Assembly: GCA_002812745.2 (NCBI GenBank)
Contig: NCSJ02000040.1
Location: 1 to 64,000 of the forward strand
DNA length: 64,000 bases
From: Scytalidium lignicola
Taxonomy: Eukaryota > Ascomycota > Leotiomycetes
Reading direction: 5' to 3'
The notes under the pieces: generated by a model
Told to the model about the DNA's origin: nothing
What the model saw: only the letters and a program-made list of their open reading frames with translations
The model's database searches: none
Program-made: the position numbers and the translations under genes
Part shown: in pieces, positions 23,817 through 34,929 of the stretch
Layout: each line of letters starts with the position of its first letter
Numbering within the stretch: position 1 is the stretch's first letter

Positions 23817-25283
23817 TTAACTGTCAGCTTCACTGTCGTCGCTTAGAACAGGCATTAAACTTACTACTGTGATTGTGAGTTTGTAACTCGGATCCTTAGT
23901 CCAGGACACATTCTTCACTAGCTCACACAACGCGACCTTCAGTTGTGTCAAGGCAAACCCACTTCCTAAACACCGCCTGGTATAACCATTGAACGTGATA
24001 TAGTGTCCCCTGGCTTGATGAAGACGAAACGCACGATTGACCTCATCAATAGTCGTCCCCCACCGGGACGGGTCGAATTCTTTTGCTCTTGGCCCCCAGA
24101 CATTTAGGTCTGTTTGTACACCATATGCACTCCATCCCACCCACGTTCCTTTGGGGATTATATGAGCATTATCAAGAGCCATGTCGTCCAGTGCAAGACG
24201 GTTGATAAACTGGCTGAGGGGTGGATAAAGTCGTAGAGTTTCATAAGCAACAGCTGTAAGAAGAGGTAGAGCATTGACATCGTTCGCAGTATATGTATCT
24301 GGCAGGGAGGAGAGCACTTCATTCCGGACTTCATCTTGGATGCTGAGGTTCTTGGCCAATTCCCACATTGCCGAGGTTACTGCAAAAAGCATGTTTTCGT
24401 TTCCAGCAATGAACATCATGTTAAGATTTGAGCGGTAGTGCCACTCGGATATGGTCCCCTCTATCCGGGCACGTTGCAAATGGTGGATCATTTTATTGGC
24501 ATTCTCAGGCAAAGGCGGGAGCTTGAGATGGTGTTCCGTGTGCTCGACAATCAGGGAATCGATCTCGTCTACTAAGGCAAAGGCGCGGCGACGGGCAGGA
24601 AAAAGCCACCATAGTCGTTCGATGATTGGGAATTCCGTGAAAAGTGGCCCAAGTGGAATAACAGATTGATTAAGCTCGCCGAGCAGCTGTTCAAGTCGAA
24701 CATGAGGATTTTCCAAACACTCCAGTTCGACATCGAGGAAGTATTCTCCATATACCGAGACAGCCCACCGATGAACGAAAGGGTCGATGATCACGCCTGA
24801 ATCTGCAGCAGCGTACTGCTGGTTTTGCAAGAGCATCTGTGCTAGTTTCTCCGACTTCTTCACCAGTGAGTCCACGGAAAACGGTCGCTGAATCCCTGGC
24901 TTCATAATCGACGAAAAAAGCTTCCACTGATCATCATGGGAATCGATGATGTTCTCTCCCATTAAGCGCGCAAATACACCCCACGGTACCTTTTTGATAA
25001 AACCAGCCTTGGAGACGATTTGTTCATTACGAAAAACGTGAGTGAGATAGCTTGGCTTGGTGATAATGAGCACCCATCGACCAGCATTCCAGTACCACAC
25101 AGCGCCATATTTCTCGGTCAATGGTCGAAGGCGATTGTCATAGAAGCTGGTCTTGCCGATGCCGCGAAGGGCATCATAGAGAGACAGATGAAAAGGAATG
25201 AATGGGAGGTTTCCCACGCGAGGGAAGAGGATAGGCTTGAGAAAGAGGGCGAGAACAACAAACACTAGTAGGAAAATTGACAT
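23817..25283 (-). CDS. Cytochrome P450, DIT2/CYP56-like, intronless, 488 aa
   Basis: Heme monooxygenase on the ER membrane. Starts with a membrane anchor (MSIFLLVFVVLALFLKPILF). The segments NIIDSHDDQWKLFSSIMKPG and GAVWYWNAGRWVLIITKPSY resemble the dityrosine P450 (DIT2/CYP56) branch. The I-helix reads FIAGNENMLFAV, with Asn where Thr is usual. The K-helix ExxR is in YETLRLYPP near residue 347. The heme loop reads FNGYTRRCLGSGFA, with Cys near residue 440; the first Gly of the FxxGxRxCxG signature is Tyr, while Arg, Cys and the last Gly are kept. Length is normal and the frame clean, so it looks functional with two unusual active-site substitutions. It is divergently paired with the PSD-like decarboxylase at 25746. 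Confidence 0.9.
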   Translation of the reverse strand: MSIFLLVFVVLALFLKPILFPRVGNLPFIPFHLSLYDALRGIGKTSFYDNRLRPLTEKYGAVWYWNAGRWVLIITKPSYLTHVFRNEQIVSKAGFIKKVPWGVFARLMGENIIDSHDDQWKLFSSIMKPGIQRPFSVDSLVKKSEKLAQMLLQNQQYAAADSGVIIDPFVHRWAVSVYGEYFLDVELECLENPHVRLEQLLGELNQSVIPLGPLFTEFPIIERLWWLFPARRRAFALVDEIDSLIVEHTEHHLKLPPLPENANKMIHHLQRARIEGTISEWHYRSNLNMMFIAGNENMLFAVTSAMWELAKNLSIQDEVRNEVLSSLPDTYTANDVNALPLLTAVAYETLRLYPPLSQFINRLALDDMALDNAHIIPKGTWVGWSAYGVQTDLNVWGPRAKEFDPSRWGTTIDEVNRAFRLHQARGHYITFNGYTRRCLGSGFALTQLKVALCELVKNVSWTKDPSYKLTITVVSLMPVLSDDSEADS

Positions 25284-25745
25284 CTTGTGACAGATCCAAG
25301 CTATTGTTCATTGACCGCGAAGCTTGGTATATGATTTATAGATGGGTTGGTAATGTGGCCACCATACATTGTTAACAGGCTTTACCTTCCGCTCATCAAA
25401 CATCGCCATAGAAAGGCGGTGAAGAGGGATCACTGCATCTTCTCTCGAAATTGAATCACTAGCTTTCAGATCGACGGGAAGGGATATGTAGATAGGAGAT
25501 ATGGAGCTCCCCTAGTGCTAGCGAATCAATGCATATGCATGTTAATAGTTTTGGATCCCAGCTGAAGCCACCAAACCTAGCGACCCGCTCTTGCACGCAG
25601 AATGCCCAAGACCATGCTGGTAATATACGGTAACAATCCTATAGGCTTCTTTTTAGTAACTTCTCTCTGATTTTTGGGATCTCAATTCTCTAACCTTCCA
25701 TCCTCTTCACAACTTTCCTCTCTTCTCCATCTTATCGAAATCACT
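25284..25745. promoter_or_regulatory. Shared divergent promoter region of P450 and decarboxylase
   Basis: The 462 bp between the two start codons serves both genes, whose divergent arrangement suggests co-regulation (inference). A pyrimidine-rich stretch with CTCTTCTCC and TTCCATCCTCTTC runs just ahead of the decarboxylase ATG, typical of fungal 5' leaders. No specific operator is identified. Confidence 0.5.
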
Positions 25746-26870
25746 ATGGCGTATACACCTGTTGTTCAGGTCCTGGTTGACCAAATCCACTACGAACCTG
25801 GATGGAAACACGCATTTAACACCGCTGTGGCCGATGCTGTTAATCAAGCCCCAAGCTACATGGAAAAATATGGCATTCAGAATCTGGAGGATTACTACAC
25901 CTACATAGAGTCCCTCCTAGTTTGGATCCCCAGCGAGAATTCTACAGCTACTCAAGTCCTCGAGCGAGTTCGGATCTTTTACTTTATTTTTAATCAAGCC
26001 TCTGTTCGAGACTTCCAGACCCCAATCAGACCAGACACAAGTATGGGTCCTCTGTCTTGGCTATCAGAATGGCTGGTCCGTTACGCCAGAAGTTTGGGCC
26101 AGTTTCTCGACACCCCAGAGTCTCTGACACCCGAGACCCTGGAAACATTCCGGGCCTGTGAAAAGTATCGATTGGATGATTACATCGTGCCGGATGGTGG
26201 TTGGAAGTCATTCAACGACTTTTTTGCTCGTCGTGTCAAGCCGGAGAAAAGGCCAATCGCGGATTCCACCAACCCAATGGTGATCATCAGCCCAGCCGAT
26301 TCTATGCTTCAAGGGACATGGCCAGTCGACAAGAATGGCAGCGTTACCTTCAAGGGCATCTCGTGGCGGATCTCTGATTTGCTGCAAGATAGCGCATACC
26401 ATGACGAGTTCTGTGGAGGGACCTTCCTCCACTCCATCCTCTTCCCGTTCGATTACCACCGCGTGCATGCCCCGACCGGGGGCAAAGTGCTTGAGAGCAA
26501 GATTATTGCGGCCCAGGTAATGCTGGAGGCCATCGCGGTGAATGGAAGACCCCGGAGCAATCCGGATGCGGAGGAAGGATACCAATGGTGTCAGACACGC
26601 GGATTAATCGTGCTAGACTCACCCCTTGGTAAGGTGGCCATTCTGCCAATTGGGATGGGGCATATTTCGTCCATCACCATGACTCCGCAGGTTGGAGAGA
26701 ATATCGCCAAAGGAGATGAGATTGGTTATTTTCAGTTTGGGGGATCTGATATCATAGTCGTCTTCCCCAAGGCTAGCAATATCATCATGACGGCGTTTGA
26801 GGACAAATCCCATCCAAATGCACGATTCAAGATGGGAGAGAAAATTGGAGTTGCTTGTCTATGTAACTAG
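25746..26870 (+). CDS. Phosphatidylserine-decarboxylase-like enzyme (PsiD-type), 374 aa
   Basis: A pyruvoyl-dependent decarboxylase of the PSD family. Members of this soluble fungal branch (for example the L-tryptophan decarboxylase PsiD) act on amino acids instead of lipids; the substrate here is unknown. I start at the ATG at 25746 (MAYTPVVQVLVDQI); the frame is open upstream but has no ATG. The N-terminal PSDC-type helical domain covers about residues 20-140. The catalytic part begins at SFNDFFARRVKPEKRP (near 155), followed by FPFDYHRVHAPTGG (near 235). The self-cleavage site is FQFGGSDIIVVF (near 330): processing at Gly-Ser would create the pyruvoyl cofactor. There is no signal peptide or membrane span, fitting a cytosolic enzyme. 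It is intact, intronless, and likely works with the divergent P450. Confidence 0.9.
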   Translation: MAYTPVVQVLVDQIHYEPGWKHAFNTAVADAVNQAPSYMEKYGIQNLEDYYTYIESLLVWIPSENSTATQVLERVRIFYFIFNQASVRDFQTPIRPDTSMGPLSWLSEWLVRYARSLGQFLDTPESLTPETLETFRACEKYRLDDYIVPDGGWKSFNDFFARRVKPEKRPIADSTNPMVIISPADSMLQGTWPVDKNGSVTFKGISWRISDLLQDSAYHDEFCGGTFLHSILFPFDYHRVHAPTGGKVLESKIIAAQVMLEAIAVNGRPRSNPDAEEGYQWCQTRGLIVLDSPLGKVAILPIGMGHISSITMTPQVGENIAKGDEIGYFQFGGSDIIVVFPKASNIIMTAFEDKSHPNARFKMGEKIGVACLCN

Positions 26871-27365
26871 CTGATTTTCGATTGTTAAACATGTAGATTT
26901 GAAGTTCGCATCAATTGATTCTGATTTACCGAATACAGTACAAGCCGGCACCTTTCGTTTCACTTAAAGGAAGCTGGGGCGGGGCTTAGCTTTCAAACCT
27001 GTTCGCCCTTGTGCAGGAATTAGCCAGACAAGCATAGTGAAAGCTACAGTACAGTACGAGTAGGAGGTATAGTGGGACAGCAAAAGCCTCGAACTACCCC
27101 CCTAGATCACATAAGATTCTGCCACCTATTCTGCCGTACAAAACCTCGTGAATTCCAAGCTTGCTTTTGCATCATAATGGGCCAGCCTTAGTTACCATAC
27201 CCACATTGCTCACATCTGTGGTAGACTTATGCAAGACGGCTTTTCCATTCTCTTCTTACCGCCATTTTACTGCCGCGATAGGCAACCTGCATCTCCGAAA
27301 AAGAGTGGAAACCAATGATATCAGCCTCTCAAAGGTTTAAATCTAGTCAGCTGAACTGTCTATCC
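26871..27365. other. Intergenic, no gene seen
   Basis: Spacer after the decarboxylase gene, of normal composition. Confidence 0.5.
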
Positions 27366-27743
27366 TTACAAGTGAGCCTTCGCAAGCCGGGCTGTAAAGC
27401 CTTTCATTCCACTAATCACAATCTGGATGAGCGTGGTTTTATTGATATCCTCATACTCACACGACGAGACGAAAAAAGGGTGCCAGTGGAAGATAGAGCC
27501 AAGATCAAGCCTGAGCATGCAGAGATAGATATGCTGACCCGCTTTGATTTTCCATCTTTGGGAGACCGTAATAGGGAGAGCCATCACCTGGCCATCTTTC
27601 ACCAACGTAACTTGGGGAAGCTTGCTCCCCATCATTGCGATGCAAAATATCCACCAGGCACATGTGATCACTAATACTCCACTTGCCACCGTGAGATACC
27701 AAGCTAGCACGCCCACGTTGCACAACGGCATTATGACCTTCAT
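27366..27743 (-). pseudogene. Ferric/NADPH reductase fragment (FAD-binding part)
   Basis: Reads a hydrophobic helix (VASGVLVITCAWWIFCIAMM), then a strand-rich section ALPITVSQRWKIKAGQHIYL and GSIFHWHPFFVSSCEYED, then MKGFTARLAKAHL to the stop. The AGQHIYL and HPF blocks are the FAD-binding signature of fungal FRE-type metalloreductases, in which the HPF motif holds the flavin. The heme-binding transmembrane domain is missing upstream and the NADPH domain downstream, so only about a fifth of the gene remains. Confidence 0.7.
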
Positions 27744-28400
27744 CCTACCCGGCCAAGGTTCGTCAGCCCGTGGAGGTCTCGTGGATCTATGCCTACTGCC
27801 TCATTCCAGATCCGGGAGGGATGACGGAGAAGGACATCCATGACTGGATCCTCCAGGAAATTGCTAAGATCTACACTCCAGAGCAGCTTACGCGGATCAC
27901 CTGGTGTCGACAATTGCGAGATGATAAGCAGAGCGTGGAACTTACCCTCCACGCGGATGTTGTTGATGAGCTGGCTAAGACATGAAGAGATAGCTTCCAC
28001 CTGGACTTGTCCTGCTTGGATTTAAATGAGGGCCCTCATGATATTCATGACCCTTACTACTGGAAGGACTTCTGAAGGCTGGTTCACCTTCACCTTCACC
28101 TTCACCTTCACCTTCCAGGAATCGAGACGAGCTAACATTCATCAGGCAGTAAGATGTCTGCTTACTTACCCGAGCTTAGGTTTTTTGCCAGAACAAACTC
28201 GTCAAGACATATCTGGTCAGCCGATGCAAGGATCGGCAACAAGAAAAGCTGTTGTATAAGGAAATCGGTGCATATAGTGACATGCTCCAACATGGGACTG
28301 CGATCCCCGACCGATCATGAGTTTGCGCATTGGGTATAGCAACGTGCAAGGGCGCTCTCACAAGACAAGTTTTAAGTCTACCATCCCCCCTTGACACCAT
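27744..28400. other. Spacer with open frame of unknown meaning and a hexamer repeat
   Basis: On the + strand, about 27750-27985 stays open (EKDIHDWILQEIAKIYTPEQ, VELTLHADVVDELAKT) and looks mildly coding, with no recognised family. The reverse strand is also open here. 28083-28116 is a (TTCACC)n tract of nearly six units. Confidence 0.35.
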
Positions 28401-29194
28401 TTATGATTCTTAAATCCTAAAGGGCATAAGAACCCTCCTAAAGCTTTAAAAGATTTAAGGTTATGATATTTATGACCTTTAGTTAAAAGACTTAAACATG
28501 TTAATTAGAAAAAAAGCTTAAAGCAATTATAATTTTTACTANCCCCCCCCTTTTTTTTTGTCTTTTGCAAACATTAAAGGCATAATCAACAAGATTCAAG
28601 AGAAGTAAATTAACAATAGTCTTTTGTACAACTTATAATACTTTTATAAGTAAAGTACTAAACTTGTTAACTAAACATAAAGTAAGATGGATTAAAGTAA
28701 TGTTTGAAGAAGATCAAATAGCATTTTATGTCTTACCGGAAAGTGCTTTACCAGAAACCACACTAGGTAAGGGGGGCATGGTCTCGTCGTAACTTAACAT
28801 TCTTAATACTCCTTAAGAAGACCAGGCCAGCATAAGAGGTAATATATATAAGATTTACATCTTCAATTCTATAATATTTAATCTTCATTATTATTTCCAC
28901 GTTTACATGACCATTATATTCAAGGATATTCAAATACAACTATGAATATATTCAGGAGCATATTCTGCAAATATGTATTTGGCGAACATTACTCTTCTCT
29001 TTGTGTATGTGATCTGCTTTGCAAAGCCAGTTCATGGGCATTACTAGCCAACAATCTCATGGCCTATGCTACAGCAGTTACAAATGAATTACATCTCAAC
29101 GAAAGCAGTACAAACCGACTTCAAATGTATATAGCATCCTCTGTATGACCCGATTCTTCCATCCCTTCAAATTTCCGGCTATTTCCAGACAGCG
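28401..29194. other. AT-rich block then spacer
   Basis: 28401-28930 is AT-rich with stops in every frame and contains a single N beside C and T homopolymers. 28931-29194 has no recognisable gene. Confidence 0.5.
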
Positions 29195-30427
29195 CGGCAT
29201 TTGCATTCAATGACGATGACGAAAGCCCCGACGTCGCACAATTGCAGTGCATTCTCACGACTTGCACGCCCCGGTGAGGACTGGACCATGGTTTCAGATC
29301 TCGGTGAACGCAAGAAGATTCAAAAATCGCATTGCCCAGCGGCACTATCGTAGAGTTCCCGGATGCAATGCTAGTTCGCAGCTTACTCGTTGAGTGTGAA
29401 GAAGGACTTCGTTTTGCTGAAAGAGTGCAAAGCTGCAGTAAAATCGATTCAAGGTCGTGTATCACGCTACGAGTACTAGAGATCAGCCGTCTGTGCCAAA
29501 ACGCTCCACCAAATGTGTGAACTGAGGGACATGTCTGCGGACATGGCGTTGGAGGGAGTTGAAGAATCCCTAAAATTAATGACTGATGGAGGTAAGCTCA
29601 ATTAGAGAATGTTGGTTTCTCATACAATGAGTTAATAATATTAGATATCCTTGCTTTTCATATAACCGCTCAGAATGCTGGTCTCGTCGTTCGTTGACTG
29701 TAAGAACACTTTTCATTCGAGTTATTTGAGCTTTCACCTACTACACGATCAGTTATGCAGGTGCGCCGACTGCAGCGATGTTTTCCTGGCCCAGCTATTG
29801 CAGTGGGTAAAGACAAGTCAGAAGATCCCACTTTTCGTGAAGCATTTGCTCAGCTTCTTACACAATTAGATAACAATACGCTAGATGAGGCATGGCCGGT
29901 TGTGGTTAAAGCAAGGTCTAAGACCATTGAGATCAGAGATTTAATACACTTGAAATTTGTTACTGAATTCCTCAGCGGCATCCTACGAGGTGTTGGCAAG
30001 CCTCTTAATGTGACTCACATTCATGAACGTACTCGCGGACGATGTCATTTGGAAAGGGGCAAAAATTCCATAGCGTCAATCACCACTCTGGCTGTTGCTC
30101 CGAGTTGCGTTCCAGACTACTCTCATAGCACAGGAACAAAAGGGTGTTCATAGATGGTATAAGTCGTTCATGATATTCTTCATGACTCACATCCTTGAGC
30201 GTGCCTTGGTTGCTGATCTACCAAGTGATCTCCTTTATGTGATGACGGCAAAAATTAGCCGGCGGACACTGAAGCTCGCGATCGAAGACAAACCGTCATG
30301 GATGCAGTATGTGCACCAGACCGTCGAAGCTACCCATCGAGAACTAGCATCTAGATGGAACACATTGATCTACTTTTTCCTGAGCGTCGAGACGATGAAT
30401 CAACGGTCTCTCTTCCTCAGACGGTGA
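29195..30427 (+). pseudogene. DUF6606-type giant protein fragment (ubiquitinyl-hydrolase-annotated family)
   Basis: The N-terminal DUF6606 region of the very large fungal proteins usually annotated as ubiquitinyl hydrolase. Seen in order: DDDESPDVAQLQCILTTC, KKDFVLLKECKAAVKSIQ, MCELRDMSADMALEGVEESL, a real intron (29592-29644), then ILAFHITAQNAGLVVR, FELFELSPTTRSVM, RCFPGPAIAVGKDKSEDPTF, VTEFLSGILRGVGKPLNVTH, DDVIWKGAKIP, SPLWLLLRVAFQTTL, YKSFMIFFMTHILERAL and LLYVMTAKISRRTLKL. Broken by TGA at 29695-29697 (from CGA), TAA at 29701-29703 (from CAA), a TAG in the first exon, a frame slip near 30038, and TAG at 30071-30073 where Trp is expected. It is cut at about 30430 by an AT block, so the catalytic part is gone. 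Confidence 0.8.
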
Positions 30428-32290
30428 TCGACAAACCAGGTCTCAGCGACAAATAAGAGGTTATGTATAAGCTTAAGAAGTAAATTATAAACAAGTGTTA
30501 AATTATGCTTAAGTATAATGTAATACATAAGGTAATAATATGCTAATCATGTAAGTCTTGTATCATCTTAAGCTGTTATAGCCAAGAGAAGCATTTGCAG
30601 ATAAACTTATACTACTTTATAAAAAACATGTTCAAAATGTTATAACTTCTTAATAGTTATAAGCTTAAGATTATAATAAAGCTTAAGACATACAAATTAT
30701 AATTAAATAATGCTTGTTTAACCATTAAGAGCTTTATATATTATAATGACTATTATTATCTTCATGATGAATATAAACATAATATATAACATATTCTTAT
30801 AATATAAAAGCATATTTTGTTAATCTATAAGATTAAATTAGTAAAGTACAAGTGTATACTATTATAAAAGGAATATATATTATAAACTTACTTTATTAAT
30901 TATAACTAGATTAATTACTTTATTATAGTTTGTAAGAAAGGGCATGAACAAGTAGTTAAGTTAATCTTAACTCTAAGGTTATCTGTTAATTAAACAAAGA
31001 AAGAATTGTTTTAAAGTTGAAGAAAGATCATGAAACTATGAAGAATAACCTTAAAAAGTAAATTAACATTGTTTAAGATTTCAAGTTTAAGTTGGTAAAA
31101 ATCTTATAACTTAAGATTACTTAGTTTATATAATACTTAATACATTTAAAAGATNAAAAAGATTTAAACTTTGTATAAAGCATTATAAAAGAGGAAGATT
31201 AAAGAAGACATAAATATTAAAGATATTACTTTAATGAAGATTCTTGTAATTATTAAAGTTATCTTTAACAAGGTATATACATTGTATAATAACAACTCTT
31301 TAGACTAGTATACTAATATCTTAAGTAAATTTTATATTAAGGCTTTAAGAAAAGTTATTATATTTTAACCTTATAAAAATGTATTAATATTAACAAAATA
31401 CTTGATAATGTTAAAGTAATTATTAATATACTATTACTATGTAGTTTATTATAAGGATGAACACTTTATATAAACTATAATTAACTAAATATTACTTTAA
31501 GATACTTTTTAACTAACCTTTTAATAGAAAAAGATTATAAACAAGGTTATAATTATAATAGTTTATGATGATAAAGTGAGTAAAGTAATGTTTAAGTATT
31601 GTGAAAGTGATAGATGTTTACACTACTGTACCATGAGGTTGTATAGTCTGTACTCTCGCCATAGCCGAATTTTCTGCTTCTTGGTAAGCATTAAATCCTT
31701 ACCTAAAACATAATACTTTACTTTTATGCTATCATCATTCAACAGCAAGATTATAGTAGTAATAACGTTAACGTCTTGGCTATTTGCAAATGCATGTTGG
31801 AGAAGTACTTCATGCCCTTGATGAGGAGGATTAAAGGAGCTAGGATACAGCAGTATTCAATTTGTTCGGTCACTCTCAAGCTAAAGCCGGAGGTGTGTGA
31901 TACTCTAGTCAAACACTTTGTTGAACAATATAGAACTACCGTAATAGGAACTCTTGATGTAACTCCCTAAGTCCGCAGTTTTGGAGTCCATTTTGTAGTT
32001 TTGGTTAGACAATGGTGATGATGTTCATTTACGTTAGGTTTTCCATAAGTAGCTCTTGAAGATGTGATAATCTTATTCTAGCTATGTCTTAACTTGGTCC
32101 AAAGCTCTAAATAGCAATACCTTTAACACATTTCCATATCTGTTCTCTTATAGTTAAATGCAAAATCGGCTTCTTACTATAAACTTGATGATTTTGCCTT
32201 TGTACTTCTTAGCTTGCTAAGAGAAGAAGGGGCTTGTGATCGATTTAATAACTTGTTATGCCTTTAAAATGAGCTAACTAGACTACCTAA
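30428..32290. repeat. AT-rich RIP-type block and spacer
   Basis: 30440-31770 is extremely AT-rich, stop-filled and repeat-like, with no readable frame. 31770-32290 has intermediate composition and no recognisable gene. Confidence 0.6.
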
Positions 32291-34302
32291 CTATTTCTGA
32301 AAAGCTCCTTTCTTTTCTAATTTGAAGTCCGGATACTGCACCTCGAGCTTTTCGGTGCCTGTGAAAGGTTTCAGATCACTAATGTCATCTGTATCTACCG
32401 GCAAGCCATAGCCATTGCCCTTGATCCCGACAGCAACCTCGATGATATTGACGGCATCCGACTTGCTACTGATGGAGTTTCCTCTCCAAGAAACGTGGCC
32501 ATCTGGTCGGACCAGCACGAGATCTCTTTCCCATATCTCCCGCGCTTTCGTTTCGCCTTTAAGCCCTATATGCTTGAGAGGCACTGCACGTTCTTCAGCG
32601 GCAACTAGAAGGAGGTCAAGACCGTTGTCAGCACCGCCTGTAAAATCAACAAGGCTGTAGTGTGTCCCGTACAGATCGAATATAGGCGTGCCATCGGTGA
32701 GGAAGACATGCAAGGCGCGGTGGCCAGGCCAGGTAGACAAGACGTATTTTCTCGGGATGAATTCGGGTGCTGTGGACGGATCTTCCGGGAGAATTACACT
32801 GGACTCGTAGGTATATCCCATTTCTATGCCAATATCTTTGTTTTCGCCGTCGTATTTCTGGTAGTGCTCATGTATCTTCCTTCTGATCTCACGTCCTTGG
32901 TCGGAATCGTCGTCGAGGTACTTGCCGTTGTCTCTGAGAACTCCCTGAAGTAATTAGTGGCTATTTAGGTGAAAGCCCGAGTGTTCGACACTCATCAACG
33001 ACACAACCCGTCTCTCTTGCTCATACGACTCCAAAAGGTGACGCCCTCCGTATCCTTGCATCACGCCTGCGAGTTTGGCGGCAATATTGAAGGCGTCTGC
33101 AAGACCCATATTCATTCCGTATCCTCCAACGGGAATATTCTGATAAGCTGCATCTCCAGCAAGGAAGATCCGACGCTTAGGGCCCATGAAGTGTCTAGCT
33201 ACCACGAGATTAGCCCGGTATGTGGATCGAACCAGTACTTCGTCGATTCCGATTTTGAACGGCTTTCCATTGCCGCCGACAGTTTGATAGACGCTCTCTT
33301 CAGAGCCCATCTTATCACTGTCCACATCCGGGGCAAGTGAGTATGCGTTGTCCACGTGTCCACCTTGTCTTAGGCGATCATCGCACCCCCAAAACCATGT
33401 TGGGTTAGATAGAAGTTATGCCAGAATTGGCCGTGCTTTTGTATATTTTTCGTGTCATTAGACTTGAAATGGACCAGAAGAGAGTAGCCCAGACTTTCAC
33501 ATCAGCTTGCAAACTAACATCAGGTACAGAAATGAGACTTACACTGGCCCTCCGATAAGAGGAATACCAAGACTACAACGGACTCTGCTGGATGCTCCGT
33601 CACAGGCAACTCCATATCTTGCTTTGAAGACATGTTTCTTCCCTGACTTGGCAGTGGCAGTTGCAAGGACTCCCTCGTCAGTCTCCTCCGCCGATTCAAC
33701 CTTCCAACCAAAGCGGAGATCAACCAAAGGATTTTTATCACAGATCTCTTTTAACCATTTCTCGAATACAATCTGGGACAGTCGCTGCCAAGATTCCAAA
33801 GGTTGCGTGCCATCATTTTGTTCGGATATTATCTTACGCCATTGATCGACGCCTGGAAGGTCCCATTGGGAAATTGTATGGCCTCCCAAGCCGCTGCACA
33901 TTCTGACTGTGTATGGTAGATGCGAGGGTACTCCTGTCAAGTCTATCAACAACTTTGTACTCTTCCTGTGCCTGGACGAGCAATACCTTGCTCTCGAAGC
34001 GAGTCAGCCAAGCCTAGCCTCCGGAAGAACTCCATGGAGCGGGCGTTGGTTAAGTCCATTTTTGGCCACCTAAAAAGGTTAGCTTATATCGTTTGTGAAT
34101 GCCATAGATCTCAAGAATACCTTGTCGTCGACTTGTTTCTTTCGAGAACAACAGATTTGATACCGAAATAAGACAAAGAGGTAGCTAGCGTCAAGCCTAC
34201 AGGGCCACCACCGGCGATAAAGACGCTATCATCTGGAAGCGTTTCAACGACCTCGTAGCCATTTGTCTCTCCATGAAAGGTGGTTTTGCTCTGTCCATCC
34301 AT
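32291..34302 (-). pseudogene. FAD-dependent aromatic monooxygenase, inactivated
   Basis: Class A flavin hydroxylase of the phenol-2-monooxygenase/PHBH type. The N-terminus has the Rossmann motif VFIAGGGPVGLTLATSL near residue 30. Good introns join NKSTTRWPKMDLTNARSMEF and LREQGVPSHLPYTVRMCSGL. The middle has the DG motif (GVACDGASSRVRCSLGIPL); then come GQFWHNFYLTQHGFGGAM and the FAD-binding GD block FLAGDAAYQNIPVGGYGMNM, with Tyr where His is usual. The C-terminal thioredoxin-like domain (32291-32950) is open. Defects: TAA at 33370-33372 where Gln is expected, a one-base slip near 33345, and TAA at 32954-32956. All stops fit C-to-T change. The neighbour is the intact SnoaL-like gene, divergently placed. 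Confidence 0.82.
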
Positions 34303-34929
34303 GATTTCGCTAGATTAGACAGTGGTGTCCTGTGCGAGATAATCCTCAAATTGGTCTTCAAAGGTTATATAAAGAGCTAGATGATATGTGACACTGACGA
34401 AGACACAACGACACGACGATTGGTGAGATATCGCAGGGATTTTGTAATACAGTATACTGAGTAATGATGGAGTCTTCGGGATCAACCCCTGGCCAAACAA
34501 ACCTGGGTCCGGGAATTCGGTGACCGAGAATCCGGGACCAGGAGTCCGGGGAATCGGTACCGGAACCGTGGTTTAAGTTGATTTACCATGCATTTGCACC
34601 TGATGTCCCGTACTTATGCGGAGAGACGACCGACCTAACCACGACGACCCACGGTCTTGAAGAGATTCGATTCGTCACTCCTAGTCCAGGCTCACAGGTT
34701 CCAGATTCCAACCAGTATTATTCCGGGCCATAAGCGGTCAAACAAGTATCTTAACGTTACCACATCCGCTCCGAAGTTGAGTCTCAACTGGCAGCTTTGT
34801 GAAGTCGTACGATATTAGTTGCCTTATTTTAATCCAGACCTGACCCCTTTGTGATATTACAGGCACCTCATGATGCTTATAAACCGTGAGACACTTTGTG
34901 TAACTTAATCAAGAAGACGTCTGTTCGCC
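34303..34929. promoter_or_regulatory. Divergent intergenic region with CGG/CCG cluster
   Basis: Between the starts of the monooxygenase and SnoaL-like genes. About 34505-34575 holds a dense run of CCGGG, CGGT, CCGAG, TCCGGG, AGTCCGGGG and TACCGG boxes, the type of half-site bound by Zn2Cys6 regulators. The position fits co-regulation of the pair (inference; no bound factor is known). Confidence 0.5.

Noticed and set aside
25674..25745. N-terminal extension of the PSD-like enzyme
   Set aside because: The open frame has no ATG there; the pyrimidine-rich sequence is a typical 5' leader.
26208..26585. 125-codon minus-strand open frame
   Set aside because: Shadow of the PSD-like decarboxylase coding sequence.
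29704..29754. Intron between 29698 and 29754 in the DUF6606 relic
   Set aside because: The stretch itself reads FELFELSPTTRSVM in the right frame, so it is exon with two nonsense codons upstream.
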